Of a stretch of 64,000 nucleotides of DNA, positions 53,291-61,331 are shown piece after piece; position 1 is the first letter of the stretch; each line of letters begins with the position of its first letter. The stretch is from Achromobacter dolens (GTDB taxonomy: Bacteria; Pseudomonadota; Gammaproteobacteria; Burkholderiales; Burkholderiaceae_B). The stretch lies in contig NZ_CADIJW010000014.1 in NCBI RefSeq assembly GCF_902859745.1, forward strand, positions 55,384-119,383, given 5' to 3'. A program made the position numbers and the translations under genes. The notes beneath the pieces were generated by a model. The model ran no database searches, was not told where the DNA came from, and saw nothing but the letters and a program-made list of their open reading frames with translations.

Positions 53291-54016
53291 ATGTCCACGG
53301 TAAGCGGTGCGGGTGCCAGCGGTATTGCGGGTATGGATTTTCAGGGCATGGATCTGGAAACCGCCCTGCTGGCGGTGCAGAACCAACGGGCGCAATTGCT
53401 GGAGAATTCGCTGCGGCAGCAACTGGATTCGGTCAACGCCCGCAACGCGCAGATGGCGGGCTTGAACGAGTCGATCACCGCCAAGGGCGCCGAGAACAAC
53501 AAGCTGGAGGCGTCCAATGTGTCGATGCAACAGCAGATCGCCGAGCTCAAGGATCTGCAGGGGCGGCTGGCGGCCAGCAAATGTCCCAATCCCGAAGGCT
53601 GGTACGGCCTGTCCTGGGGGCAGGGCGATGACAAGGCGCTGTCCCACGCCACCCTGGACCAGATCAAGCAGGCCGGGCTGACCGTGCCGGCAGGCGCCGA
53701 TGCGCCGCGCGACGTGGATCGCAACGGCACGATGGATGCCAAGGGCCGCGTGGTGCAGGACTGGGTCGACCAGATCTCGGCCAAGGTGGCAGGCCTGGAG
53801 GCCAGCATCAAGGAAAACACCGCCAGCATCGAGACCAACAAGAACGAAATCGCCACCGCCAAGAACCAGGTGGACGCCCTGGGTAATACCCAGCAGATGG
53901 AAATGCTGCGGCTGCAGGGATTGACCAACAAGCGCAATGAAGCATTCGACGTGATGACGAACTTCGTCAAGAAGATGCAGGACAGCCGCTCGTCCATCAT
54001 CGGCAACATGCGTTGA
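53291..54016 (+). CDS. Bsp22-like T3SS tip-filament protein, paralogue 1
   Basis: A 241-residue helical protein. Its N-terminal segment MDLETALLAVQNQRAQLLENSLRQQL (about 20-45) and C-terminal NKRNEAFDVMTNF-KKMQDSRSSIIGNMR match the second copy downstream and the Bsp22 outline. Bsp22 polymerises into the filament on the Bordetella needle tip. This copy is about 40 residues longer than the second; the extra part (about 95-160) carries a Cys (98), a Trp-rich patch and the loop DVDRNGTMD (141-149), which resembles an incomplete EF-hand. A good AAGGAGA site precedes the start. Confidence 0.78.
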   Translation: MSTVSGAGASGIAGMDFQGMDLETALLAVQNQRAQLLENSLRQQLDSVNARNAQMAGLNESITAKGAENNKLEASNVSMQQQIAELKDLQGRLAASKCPNPEGWYGLSWGQGDDKALSHATLDQIKQAGLTVPAGADAPRDVDRNGTMDAKGRVVQDWVDQISAKVAGLEASIKENTASIETNKNEIATAKNQVDALGNTQQMEMLRLQGLTNKRNEAFDVMTNFVKKMQDSRSSIIGNMR

Positions 54017-54039
54017 GGGCAAAAAGGCGGCATGGATGT

Positions 54040-54064
54040 GGAACTCGCGTGACGGCCCGGTTAC
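54040..54064 (+). promoter_or_regulatory. ECF-type promoter element GGAAC-N16-TTAC for second Bsp22-like gene
   Basis: GGAAC (54040-54044), 16-bp spacer, TTAC (54061-54064), followed by TCA, about 90 bp before the ATG at 54154. It starts 23 bp after the stop of the first copy. Confidence 0.75.
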
Positions 54065-54153
54065 TCAAGCTGCATGCGGGGCCGGTAACTGCCGGCGCCA
54101 GGGGAAAACCCGAGGCCACTGCCGCCGGAACCCCTTACCAATTGGAGATAGGC

Positions 54154-54756
54154 ATGAATTCACCCGTGGGCGGCGCGAACGGCGCCGGCAGCATCGGCGG
54201 CATCGACATTTCGGGCATGGACCTGGAGACCGCCCTGATGGCGGTCCAGAACGAGCGCGTCAAGTTGCTGGATGCCCAGTTGCAGAACCAGATCAAGGAA
54301 GTGCAGGGCCGCAACGAGCAGATCGCCAAGCTGAACGAGGCTATGAACAGCCTGAACGCGCTCGCGGGGTTGTTCAAATCCGGCAAGGACGGCGCGACCA
54401 AGATGCAGGATGGCGACATTCCGGACTGGAACAAGGCGGGCACCGCCAATGACAACCGCTACAACCAGATGCGCGACGCCATGTGGAAGGCGATGGGCGA
54501 TGCCGGCATGGACCTGAATACCGACAAGTACCAGTTGCAGGTGGACGGTGGCATCAGCAAGGTCACCAAGGGCAGCCTCGATACCGCCATCCAGGCCATC
54601 AAGAACAAGGTGGATGCGTTGTCGAACACGCAGCAGATGGACATGACGCGCCTGCAAGGCATGACCAACAAGCGCAATGAGGCGTTCGATGTGATGACGA
54701 ACTTCCTCAAGAAGATGCAGGACAGCCGTTCGTCCATCATCGGCAACATGCGTTGA
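54154..54756 (+). CDS. bsp22: Bsp22-like T3SS tip-filament protein, paralogue 2
   Basis: A 200-residue protein, the length expected of Bsp22 (about 205). It begins MNSPVGGANGAG, then DISGMDLETALMAVQNERVKLLDAQLQNQIKEVQGRN and the shared C-terminus. The middle (about 75-150) differs from paralogue 1 and lacks the EF-like loop. The frame is open upstream to 54013, but 54154 follows a GGAGATA site and the promoter element is further upstream. It is the better candidate for the main filament subunit. Confidence 0.82.
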   Translation: MNSPVGGANGAGSIGGIDISGMDLETALMAVQNERVKLLDAQLQNQIKEVQGRNEQIAKLNEAMNSLNALAGLFKSGKDGATKMQDGDIPDWNKAGTANDNRYNQMRDAMWKAMGDAGMDLNTDKYQLQVDGGISKVTKGSLDTAIQAIKNKVDALSNTQQMDMTRLQGMTNKRNEAFDVMTNFLKKMQDSRSSIIGNMR

Positions 54757-54794
54757 CCAGCCCCACTCATTTTTCTCCATCCCGGAACCGCGCC

Positions 54795-55091
54795 ATGAGT
54801 CTCAAGAAAACCGCTGAACAGATCCACGCCGAAGCCGAGCGCGTGCTGGATGACGCCCGCCGAACCCTGGAGCGGGCCGATGATTTCTACCGTGACCAGG
54901 GACTGGATCCGGAGAAAGTGCGTGCGGTGACGGCCGCCCGCCTGGGGCCCAAGGAACGGGAGCAAGCCGAGACCCTGGTGCGGCAGGATCTGGAGGCCAT
55001 CGAGGCCGAAGTGGCACAGGAAATGGCGCGCCAGCGCTTCGCCAGCGCGCCGGCCTCGGGCGGCGTGAAGAAAATCCGCCCGATGGTGTAA
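54795..55091 (+). CDS. Small helical T3SS-associated protein of unknown function
   Basis: A 98-residue, charged, almost fully helical protein (MSLKKTAEQIHAEAERVLDDARRTLERADDFY, then LGPKEREQAETLVRQDLEAIEAEVAQEMARQRF), with no signal peptide. It lies between the filament gene and the translocator chaperone, so it is probably a filament- or translocator-related accessory. No convincing Shine-Dalgarno precedes the ATG. Not recognised from sequence. Confidence 0.68.
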   Translation: MSLKKTAEQIHAEAERVLDDARRTLERADDFYRDQGLDPEKVRAVTAARLGPKEREQAETLVRQDLEAIEAEVAQEMARQRFASAPASGGVKKIRPMV

Positions 55092-55122
55092 GTCCCAAGG
55101 CCGTCCCCCCAAGGAGATCCCG

Positions 55123-55635
55123 ATGAGTCTGACTCCGGAAGAGAACGCTGCGCTGACGCAGAACCTGACCGCGGCCATGGAAGAGGCCACCGGCGGCCTG
55201 GCCAGCTACCTGCGTGCGGGCGGCAAGCTCGGCGATGTACTGGGGCTGACGGGCGCCGAACTGCAAGCGATGTACTCGCTGGGGCACGCCCTGTACGAGC
55301 AGCAGCGCTACAGCGAGGCCTTCAAGGTGTTCTCCGCGCTTGTCACGTATGACCATACCGAACCGCGCTACGGCCTGGCACTGGCTGCCGCCAACCGTAT
55401 GCTGGGACGCCACGAGGATGCGCTGCGCCAGTACCTGCCGGCCATCATGGCGGATCCGCTGGACCCCGCGCCGCTTTACTACAGCGCCGAGTCGCTGGTG
55501 GAGATGGGTCGCACCGACGAGGCCATCGAGGCGTTGGATACCGTCGATGCCCTGTGCGAAGGGCAGGAGCGGCACGCGGCCGTGGCCGCCAGGGCCAGGA
55601 TGTTGCGCGGGGCGTTGACGGGGCCGCGGGCCTGA
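55123..55635 (+). CDS. bcrH1: Translocator chaperone BcrH1 (SycD/LcrH family)
   Basis: A 170-residue TPR chaperone of the class II type. Three TPR units are visible: LQAMYSLGHALYEQQRYSEAFKVFSAL, RYGLALAAANRMLGRHEDALRQY and APLYYSAESLVEMGRTDEAIEALD. Such proteins keep the two hydrophobic translocators apart and soluble until secretion. It precedes the BopD- and BopB-like genes. AAGGAG lies upstream of the start. Confidence 0.9.
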   Translation: MSLTPEENAALTQNLTAAMEEATGGLASYLRAGGKLGDVLGLTGAELQAMYSLGHALYEQQRYSEAFKVFSALVTYDHTEPRYGLALAAANRMLGRHEDALRQYLPAIMADPLDPAPLYYSAESLVEMGRTDEAIEALDTVDALCEGQERHAAVAARARMLRGALTGPRA

Positions 55636-55685
55636 AGCATGTCCCGCGCCGGTGGCGCTGGATAACCAGTTGAGGGAGTCACTCC

Positions 55686-56558
55686 ATGAACATCAATTCC
55701 GCGGGCGGCGCCGGCGCCAATCTGCCGCAGAATCTCGACGACTTGGCCTCGTCGCCCGACGTTATCAAGAGCGTTCTGGAGAACGCGCAGAAGATCGCTT
55801 CGGAAAACGAGGCGATCAAGCAGAAGCTGCTGGGCGCCATGGGGGCGGCCGGCCCGGTCGATCCCAAGGATCTGGCGCTGATCAGCGCCGAGATCGGCCA
55901 GAAGCTGCAGGACACGCTTGGCGGCCTGCGCGGCCTGCAGGCGCCGGAGGTGCCGCGGGGCGCCGACGCCGGCGACGCGTTCAACGCCCTGTCGCGGTTG
56001 AGCGAACAGGACGTGCAGACGGATATCTATGCCTTCATGGCGTTGTTCCAGCAACTGGCGCAGACCATGCGCAGTTCGGCCCGCGAAATGCGCGCCAACG
56101 AACTGCAGGCTCAGGTCGACACCCTCAAAGGGGCCGCGCAGGAAATGCGCGATGCCGCCAAGGAACGCATGATCGGCGCGATGACGCAGGGCGCGTTCCA
56201 GATCGCGGGCGGATTGTCGCAGATCGGCTCGGGGGCGATGCAGTTGCGCGTGTTGAACAAGGGCGGCGATGGCGCCGAGTCGCGCGCCCGCAGTTACTCG
56301 GACACTGGTGGCGGCCTGTCTGGCGTGGCTGGTGGCATCGGCACCATGATCAATGCCGCCCAGGAGCAGAAGGCGGCCGAACACGATGCGCGCCGTTCCG
56401 AACTGGAGGCCCAGTCCAAGGTGCACGAGTCGGGCATGCAGCAGGCTGGCGAGATGGCGCAGCAGATGATGGACGTGATCCGCGACGTGCGTGACAAGCT
56501 GGCGTCGATCGAGCAGTCCCGCATGGAAACGAACCGCGGCATCGCCCGCAATATCTGA
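55686..56558 (+). CDS. bopD: T3SS minor translocator BopD-like (SctB)
   Basis: A 290-residue translocator of the YopD/BopD type. A weakly hydrophobic stretch near residues 165-190 (MIGAMTQGAFQIAGGLSQIGSGAMQL) would insert into the host membrane. N- and C-terminal regions are helical, with a coiled coil at about 220-285 (EHDARRSELEAQSKVHESGMQQ). It forms the host pore with the BopB-like protein. Confidence 0.87.
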   Translation: MNINSAGGAGANLPQNLDDLASSPDVIKSVLENAQKIASENEAIKQKLLGAMGAAGPVDPKDLALISAEIGQKLQDTLGGLRGLQAPEVPRGADAGDAFNALSRLSEQDVQTDIYAFMALFQQLAQTMRSSAREMRANELQAQVDTLKGAAQEMRDAAKERMIGAMTQGAFQIAGGLSQIGSGAMQLRVLNKGGDGAESRARSYSDTGGGLSGVAGGIGTMINAAQEQKAAEHDARRSELEAQSKVHESGMQQAGEMAQQMMDVIRDVRDKLASIEQSRMETNRGIARNI

Positions 56559-56583
56559 GTCCGCTAACCACGGGGAAGCCGAC

Positions 56584-57810
56584 ATGACTTCGATCTCTTC
56601 CAATCCCGCCGGCATCGGCGCCGGGGCGTTGCCGGGCAACGAAGGAATGCCGCCGGACGCCGGCGCGCAGGCGGCCCAGGCCACGGCCCGGGTGCGCGAG
56701 CTGCTGGACGCCTTCGTCGGCATGGCTGGTTCGCTGCCGACCGGCAAGGCGGCGGGCCAGCCAGCCGGCAGCGATGGCCTGTTCAATGGCAACGGCGCGC
56801 CGACGCTGGAGCCGCCGGCGCAGTCGTTCTCCGCCAACGACATGATTGACCTGCTGCGCAGCATTCGTTCCAAGTCGGACGAGGCACAGATCTCGAGCGC
56901 CAAGGAGAACCTGGCGACAGCGCGCACCAAGATGGAAAAGAACAATGAGGCGCAACTGCAGAAGATCCAGGACTACGTCAAGAAGTGCGAGGAGGCCGCG
57001 AGCAAGGGCATCCTGGGCAAGATCTTCGGCTGGATCGGCAAGATCGCCGCGCTGATCTTCTCGGCCATCGCCGTGGCCGTGCTGGCTGCCGGCGCGGTGG
57101 CCTCGGGTGGCGCCGCCACGCCCTTGCTGGCCCTGGCCGTGATGGCGCTGATCAGTTCGACGATTTCATTGGCGGACCAGATTTCCAAGGAATGCGGCGG
57201 GCCGGAAATCAGCCTGAGCAATCTGATGACGACCATCGCCAGCAAGTTCCTGCAGGCCTGCGGCGTCGACGAGGAAACCGCGCAGCGCATCGGCAAGGTG
57301 GTGGCCGGCGTCATGGGCCTGGCCTCGCCCGCGCTGCTGATGATCGAACCCGGCCTGCTCGGCAACCTGGCGGGCGGCGTCGCCGAACTCGCGGGCGCCG
57401 ACAAGACCACCACCATGGCTTTGACGATGGCCTTTTCCCTGGCGGCTACCATCGCCGTCGGCGCCGTAACTATCGCGGCATCCGGCGGGGCGTCCGCCGT
57501 CAGCACGATGGCGCGGGTGGTAAGCGCCGCCGGCCAGATCACCCAGGGCGCGACACAGGTGGCGCAAGGCTCGATCAATATTTCCGTGGCCAAGACCAAG
57601 AACGAAGCCGACAACATCCAGGCGGACAAGAAGGAAATGGACGCCTATGCCCGCAAGCTCCAGGCCAGGATGGAAGAGGCCCAGGAGGAGATAACCAAGG
57701 TGATCAAGCAGATGGAAGACGGCCTGCGCCTGGTGTCTCAGATGATCAACGGCGCCGCCGACAGCATGTCCCAGATCACCGCCAACATCGGCAAGCGGAT
57801 GGTGGTCTGA
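56584..57810 (+). CDS. bopB: T3SS major translocator BopB-like (SctE)
   Basis: A 408-residue protein of the YopB/IpaB type. Coiled coil around 95-140, then two hydrophobic regions (about 155-196 and 278-300) that span the host membrane, and a C-terminal coiled coil (about 320-370, KNEADNIQADKKEMDAYARKL). The start at 56584 (MTSISSNPAG) follows GGGGAAG; the frame extends upstream into bopD and was trimmed. The next gene's ATG overlaps the stop. Confidence 0.9.
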   Translation: MTSISSNPAGIGAGALPGNEGMPPDAGAQAAQATARVRELLDAFVGMAGSLPTGKAAGQPAGSDGLFNGNGAPTLEPPAQSFSANDMIDLLRSIRSKSDEAQISSAKENLATARTKMEKNNEAQLQKIQDYVKKCEEAASKGILGKIFGWIGKIAALIFSAIAVAVLAAGAVASGGAATPLLALAVMALISSTISLADQISKECGGPEISLSNLMTTIASKFLQACGVDEETAQRIGKVVAGVMGLASPALLMIEPGLLGNLAGGVAELAGADKTTTMALTMAFSLAATIAVGAVTIAASGGASAVSTMARVVSAAGQITQGATQVAQGSINISVAKTKNEADNIQADKKEMDAYARKLQARMEEAQEEITKVIKQMEDGLRLVSQMINGAADSMSQITANIGKRMVV

Positions 57811-58310
57811 TGCCGCACCCGCAACCGAACCCGCATCGAGGAATGGAAATGGCCGATAGCGCAATGGAACGTGACGAGTTTGGCGAGGCGCTGTACCGCG
57901 GAATGGAGGCACTGCCGTCCAACGCCCGCCTGACGCCGGAGCAGCTCGAGGTGGTGTATGCGCTGGCCTATGCCCACGTGGCGCAGGAACACTACGCGCA
58001 GGCACTCCCGGTCTTCGCGTTCCTGGCGCAGTACGGCCCGACGCGCAAGCACTACCTGGTTGGGTTGGGGCTGTGCCTGCAGATGCTGGGGCGCGCGGAA
58101 GAGGCCGTCACCATCTATTCGCTGGTGCTGACGCTCTATCCCGATTCGTTGCCCACGGCGTTGCGGATCGCAGAGTGCCAATTGGCATCGCGCCAGTTCG
58201 ATCAGGCTCGACGCACCCTGCAACTGCTGAGCGCGGCAGACGCGCCGCCGCAGGTGCGAGCGCGAGCCGAGGCATTGTTGCAACTCTCTTCGCGCGAGGC
58301 CGCGTCATGA
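57810..58310 (+). CDS. bcrH2: Translocator chaperone BcrH2 (SycD-like)
   Basis: A 166-residue TPR chaperone. Repeats LEVVYALAYAHVAQEHYAQALPVFAFLA, KHYLVGLGLCLQMLGRAEEAVTIYSLVL and LPTALRIAECQLASRQFDQARRTLQLL match the SycD outline. The ATG at 57810 overlaps the bopB stop (TGATG); Met codons at 57843 and 57849 with a GAGG site are alternatives. A second class II chaperone beside the translocators matches Bordetella. Confidence 0.86.
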   Translation: MPHPQPNPHRGMEMADSAMERDEFGEALYRGMEALPSNARLTPEQLEVVYALAYAHVAQEHYAQALPVFAFLAQYGPTRKHYLVGLGLCLQMLGRAEEAVTIYSLVLTLYPDSLPTALRIAECQLASRQFDQARRTLQLLSAADAPPQVRARAEALLQLSSREAAS

Positions 58311-58313
58311 AAG

Positions 58314-58757
58314 ATGAACGATAGCGCCGCTCATTCCGTGTCGACCTCAGCGGATCAAGCCGTCTCCCAGGAGACGGCTGTTGTGCTTTCTGCGGATGAC
58401 GCCCGTCTGCTGGCCGAGGTCGGCTTCCTGGCCGCGGGCGCGGGCGACAGTGCCCGCGCGGAGACCATATTCAACGCCTTGCGCCGCCTGCGGCCCGACC
58501 GCGCCTATCCGGTGGTGGGGCTGGCGGTGGCATGGATGAATGCCAGTCGCGCGCCGGATGCGGTGCGTCTGCTGGAAAGCGTGGTGATGGCCGATCCCGC
58601 CGAGCGGATCCTGCTGGACGCGTGGCGCGGGTTCGCACTGCAACTGGCCGGCCGCCGCGCGGAAAGCACGCGTCTGCTGGAAACGTTGGCCGAGGGCGGG
58701 ACCGAGGGCGCGCGCCTGGCGCGCGCCCTGTTGGGGCTTGCCCCGGCCGACGGCTGA
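58314..58757 (+). CDS. T3SS TPR protein (SctG/HrpB1-like)
   Basis: A 147-residue protein with TPR-like helices (LLAEVGFLAAGAGDSARAETIFNALRRLRPD, PVVGLAVAWMNASRAPDAVRLLESVV, LDAWRGFALQLAGRRAESTRLLETL). It resembles YscG- or HrpB1-type proteins and may be the TPR partner of the YscE-like needle co-chaperone encoded 11 kb away. It starts 3 bp after bcrH2. Exact role uncertain. Confidence 0.65.
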   Translation: MNDSAAHSVSTSADQAVSQETAVVLSADDARLLAEVGFLAAGAGDSARAETIFNALRRLRPDRAYPVVGLAVAWMNASRAPDAVRLLESVVMADPAERILLDAWRGFALQLAGRRAESTRLLETLAEGGTEGARLARALLGLAPADG

Positions 58758-58803
58758 GGCGGGAACCGGTGATTTTTCGATCGATATTCTGGAACTAGGG
58801 ACC

Positions 58804-59220
58804 ATGGAAATCACAGCGCTCGCCGCCACTTTGCCGCCGTTGGCGAACACGCCAGGCGTACAGCCGTCAGAGCTTGCCGCCCAGCGGTTCGCCGCGATCA
58901 TGAACGCGCCCGAACCGCAGGCGCCCGCGCTCACCGGCCTGCAGGCCGCGCTGCAGACTGCCTTCACGCCCGCGGTCGACGCTGCCCCGGCCACGCTCGG
59001 CAACCAGATCCTGGCCAGCCTGCGCAACACCACCACCGAGTATTCGGAAAAGTGGCAGAACATCTCAGGCCGCCTGGACGCCATGTCGTCGGCGCCGGCG
59101 ATCGCCGACATGCTGCGGCTGCAGGCCGACCTGGTGCAGGTGTCGGTGCAGTACGAACTGGTTGGCAAGGCCGTCTCGCGCACCACGCAGAACATCGATT
59201 CGCTCGTCAGGATGTCCTAA
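58804..59220 (+). CDS. sctI: T3SS inner rod protein SctI (BscI)
   Basis: A 138-residue protein. The N-terminus is loosely conserved; the C-terminal helix MLRLQADLVQVSVQYELVGKAVSRTTQNIDSLVRM is the family hallmark that packs below the needle. The start at 58804 was chosen because earlier frame runs through the previous stop region. Its stop overlaps sctJ as TAATG. A GGAAC at 58762 upstream lacks a matching TTAC. Confidence 0.9.
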   Translation: MEITALAATLPPLANTPGVQPSELAAQRFAAIMNAPEPQAPALTGLQAALQTAFTPAVDAAPATLGNQILASLRNTTTEYSEKWQNISGRLDAMSSAPAIADMLRLQADLVQVSVQYELVGKAVSRTTQNIDSLVRMS

Positions 59221-60062
59221 TGCACGCCGTTTCAACCCTGTCTCTTCCCGTCGCGTCCGATCGCGGCGCGGCCTCGGCGCTGTTGCGGCTGCGCTGGCTG
59301 GTGCTGGGCCTGGCCTTGCTGCTGGCCGCCTGCGGCTCGCGCGTGGAATTGTTCTCGGCCGCCAACGAGAGCGAGGCCAACGAAGTCCTGTCGGTGCTGC
59401 TGGATGCCGGCATCGCCGCGCAAAAGGCCACCACCAAGACCGGCGTGGCGGTGTCGGTGGATGGCCAGCAGGTGGCGCGCGCGCTGGACATCCTGCGCGC
59501 CCGCGGCCTGCCGCGTGAACGCTTCGACGGCATGGGGCAGATCTTCCGCAAGGAGGGCCTGGTGTCGTCGCCGCTGGAAGAACGCGCGCGCTATATCTAC
59601 GCGCTCTCGCAGGAACTGACCAACACCCTGTCGCAGATGGACGGGGTGCTGGCCGCGCGGGTGCACGTGGTGCTGCCCGAACGCGGCGGCGTCGGCGAGA
59701 ACACCACGCCGTCGACCGCGGCGGTGTTCATCAAGCACCAGGCGGGCTACAACCTGGACGCGCTGCAGCCGCAGATCCGCAAGCTGGTCACGCACGCGAT
59801 TCCCGGGCTGACCGAGGACCGCGTGTCGATCGCGCTGGTGTCGGCGCAGCCCGCCGCGGCCTCGGGCGGCGGACACGCCACGCGGCAGGTGCTGGGCATC
59901 GAAGTGGGCGAGGGCTCGTCGGTCACGCTGCTGGCATGGCTGGCGCTGCTGATCCTGCTGGTGCTGGCCCTGGCCGGCGCGCTGGCCTACGTGCTGTGGC
60001 GCTACGGCGTGCCGGGCCGAGCCCGGCCCGAGCGCCGCGAACCCGTGTCCGAGGCCCGCTGA
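59220..60062 (+). CDS. sctJ: T3SS inner ring lipoprotein SctJ (BscJ)
   Basis: A 280-residue YscJ/FliF-family protein. The lipobox LLLAAC gives Cys38, preceded by an unusually long basic N-terminus. The periplasmic ring domains are visible (VELFSAANESEANEVLSVLLDAGI, then DGVLAARVHVVLPER), and a C-terminal membrane segment lies at about 238-262. It builds the inner-membrane MS ring with SctD. Start overlaps the sctI stop. Confidence 0.93.
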   Translation: MHAVSTLSLPVASDRGAASALLRLRWLVLGLALLLAACGSRVELFSAANESEANEVLSVLLDAGIAAQKATTKTGVAVSVDGQQVARALDILRARGLPRERFDGMGQIFRKEGLVSSPLEERARYIYALSQELTNTLSQMDGVLAARVHVVLPERGGVGENTTPSTAAVFIKHQAGYNLDALQPQIRKLVTHAIPGLTEDRVSIALVSAQPAAASGGGHATRQVLGIEVGEGSSVTLLAWLALLILLVLALAGALAYVLWRYGVPGRARPERREPVSEAR

Positions 60063-60064
60063 GG

Positions 60065-60721
60065 ATGGCGCCCGCATCGGCGGCGCTGGACCGCAGGCTG
60101 GTTGAATTCAACCAGTTGCCCAGCCGCACGCTGCACCCGAGCCGCCACGCGGTCTACGCGCCGCCGGCCGCGCTGGCGGCGATTGCCGCCGCGCCCGCGT
60201 TGGCGCCGGCATGGCATCGGCATTGGTCGCGCGAGATCCTGGACGCGCTGGGCCTCTGGCAACGCCCGGTGACCGATCCCGACCGTCCCGAACTGGCGCT
60301 GGCGCTGCTGGCGCCGGACGCGCTGGCGCAGTGCGCGCGCCGGCTGGGCGCGGTGCTGTGCGGCCCGCGGTTGCGCCGCGCCATCGCCGGCGACGAGGTG
60401 AGGGCGCTGATCGCGCATCTGGGCGCGGACCTGCTGGAATTCACCCGCCGCACCGCCGCGAGCCTGCATGACGGCCTGGCCGACAGCACCGCCTGGACGC
60501 TGGCCGAGACCACCGCGGCGTTGGACGCGCTGGGCCAGGGCGCGCTGCGCGCGGCCCTGAGCGGCGCCGGTCCCGAACTGGCGCGACGCGCCGAACTGAA
60601 ACTGCCCGACCTGCCCGCGCCGCCCGCGCCCCTGCCCGCGCCGCAGGCGCTGGCGCTGGGCCTGTCGCTACTGAAGAAAACGGAGCCCGCATGGCTTTCC
60701 TCATTCCCCGCGATCCGCTGA
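60065..60721 (+). CDS. sctK: T3SS sorting-platform protein SctK (BscK)
   Basis: A 218-residue Ala/Leu-rich protein without signal peptide. It matches the SctK outline: [13 protein letters not shown] near the start, a [16 protein letters not shown] segment and a helical C-terminal half. SctK links the SctQ ring to SctD. The family is poorly conserved, so position between sctJ and sctL is strong support. It overlaps sctL by 31 bp. Confidence 0.8.
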   Translation: MAPASAALDRRLVEFNQLPSRTLHPSRHAVYAPPAALAAIAAAPALAPAWHRHWSREILDALGLWQRPVTDPDRPELALALLAPDALAQCARRLGAVLCGPRLRRAIAGDEVRALIAHLGADLLEFTRRTAASLHDGLADSTAWTLAETTAALDALGQGALRAALSGAGPELARRAELKLPDLPAPPAPLPAPQALALGLSLLKKTEPAWLSSFPAIR

Positions 60722-61329
60722 CGCCGCGCGCCGCGGCCGGCCGTGTCGACCCCGCCGCGCGCGTGTTGCGCGGCGCCGAGCTGGCGGCATGGGCCGATGC
60801 CGAACAGTTGCTCGCGCAGGCGCGGGCGCGGGCCGACGAGATCGTCGGCGGCGCCCAGGCGGCATTCGAGGCCGAGCGTCAGCGCGGTTACGAAGAGGGT
60901 CGCGAGGCGGCGCTGCTGGACCAGGCCGAAAAGATGATCGAAACCGTCGGTCGCACGGTCGAGTATTTCGCCGGCGTCGAGAACGAGATGGTGGAACTGG
61001 TGATGTCGGCCGTGCGCAAGGTGGTGGATGGCTTCGACGACCGCGAGAAGGTCATGGTGGTGGTGCGCAACGCCCTGGCGGTGGTGCGCAACCAGAAGCA
61101 GATGACCCTGCGGCTGAACCCGGCCGAGGTCGACACGGTGCGCGAACAGATCAACGACCTGCTGGCCGCCTATCCTGGCGTGGGCTATCTCGACATCCTG
61201 GCCGACGGCCGGCTGGCGCGCGGCGCCTGCATCCTCGAAAGCGAGATCGGCATGGTCGAGGCCAGCCTGGAAGGACAACTCCAGGCGCTGCGCCAGGCCT
61301 TCCAGCGCACCTTGGGAAGCCGGGTATAG
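60691..61329 (+). CDS. sctL: T3SS ATPase stator SctL (BscL)
   Basis: A 212-residue FliH/YscL-type protein. A coiled coil (about 35-90, [32 protein letters not shown]) is followed by the ATPase-binding domain ([53 protein letters not shown]). It holds and restrains SctN on the sorting platform. The ATG lies inside the end of sctK. Confidence 0.92.
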   Translation: MAFLIPRDPLTPRAAAGRVDPAARVLRGAELAAWADAEQLLAQARARADEIVGGAQAAFEAERQRGYEEGREAALLDQAEKMIETVGRTVEYFAGVENEMVELVMSAVRKVVDGFDDREKVMVVVRNALAVVRNQKQMTLRLNPAEVDTVREQINDLLAAYPGVGYLDILADGRLARGACILESEIGMVEASLEGQLQALRQAFQRTLGSRV

Positions 61330-61331
61330 CG

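Larger units (their letters stand above)
53914..54756 (+). repeat. Near-identical direct repeats at the 3' ends of the two Bsp22-like genes
   Basis: The last ~100 bp of both genes (53914-54016 and 54654-54756) are almost identical and encode 43 C-terminal residues with about four differences. The offset is exactly 740 bp. This favours tandem duplication followed by divergence of the centre, or gene conversion of the 3' ends. Confidence 0.85.

Noticed and set aside
54784-54815. GGAACC before the 98-residue gene as a promoter
   Set aside because: It lies 6 bp from the ATG and has no TTAC at the right distance.
58762-58790. GGAAC upstream of sctI as a fifth ECF-type promoter
   Set aside because: At the 16-17-bp position the sequence reads GATATT, not TTAC. 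The gene is also closely linked to upstream T3SS genes, so it does not need its own promoter.
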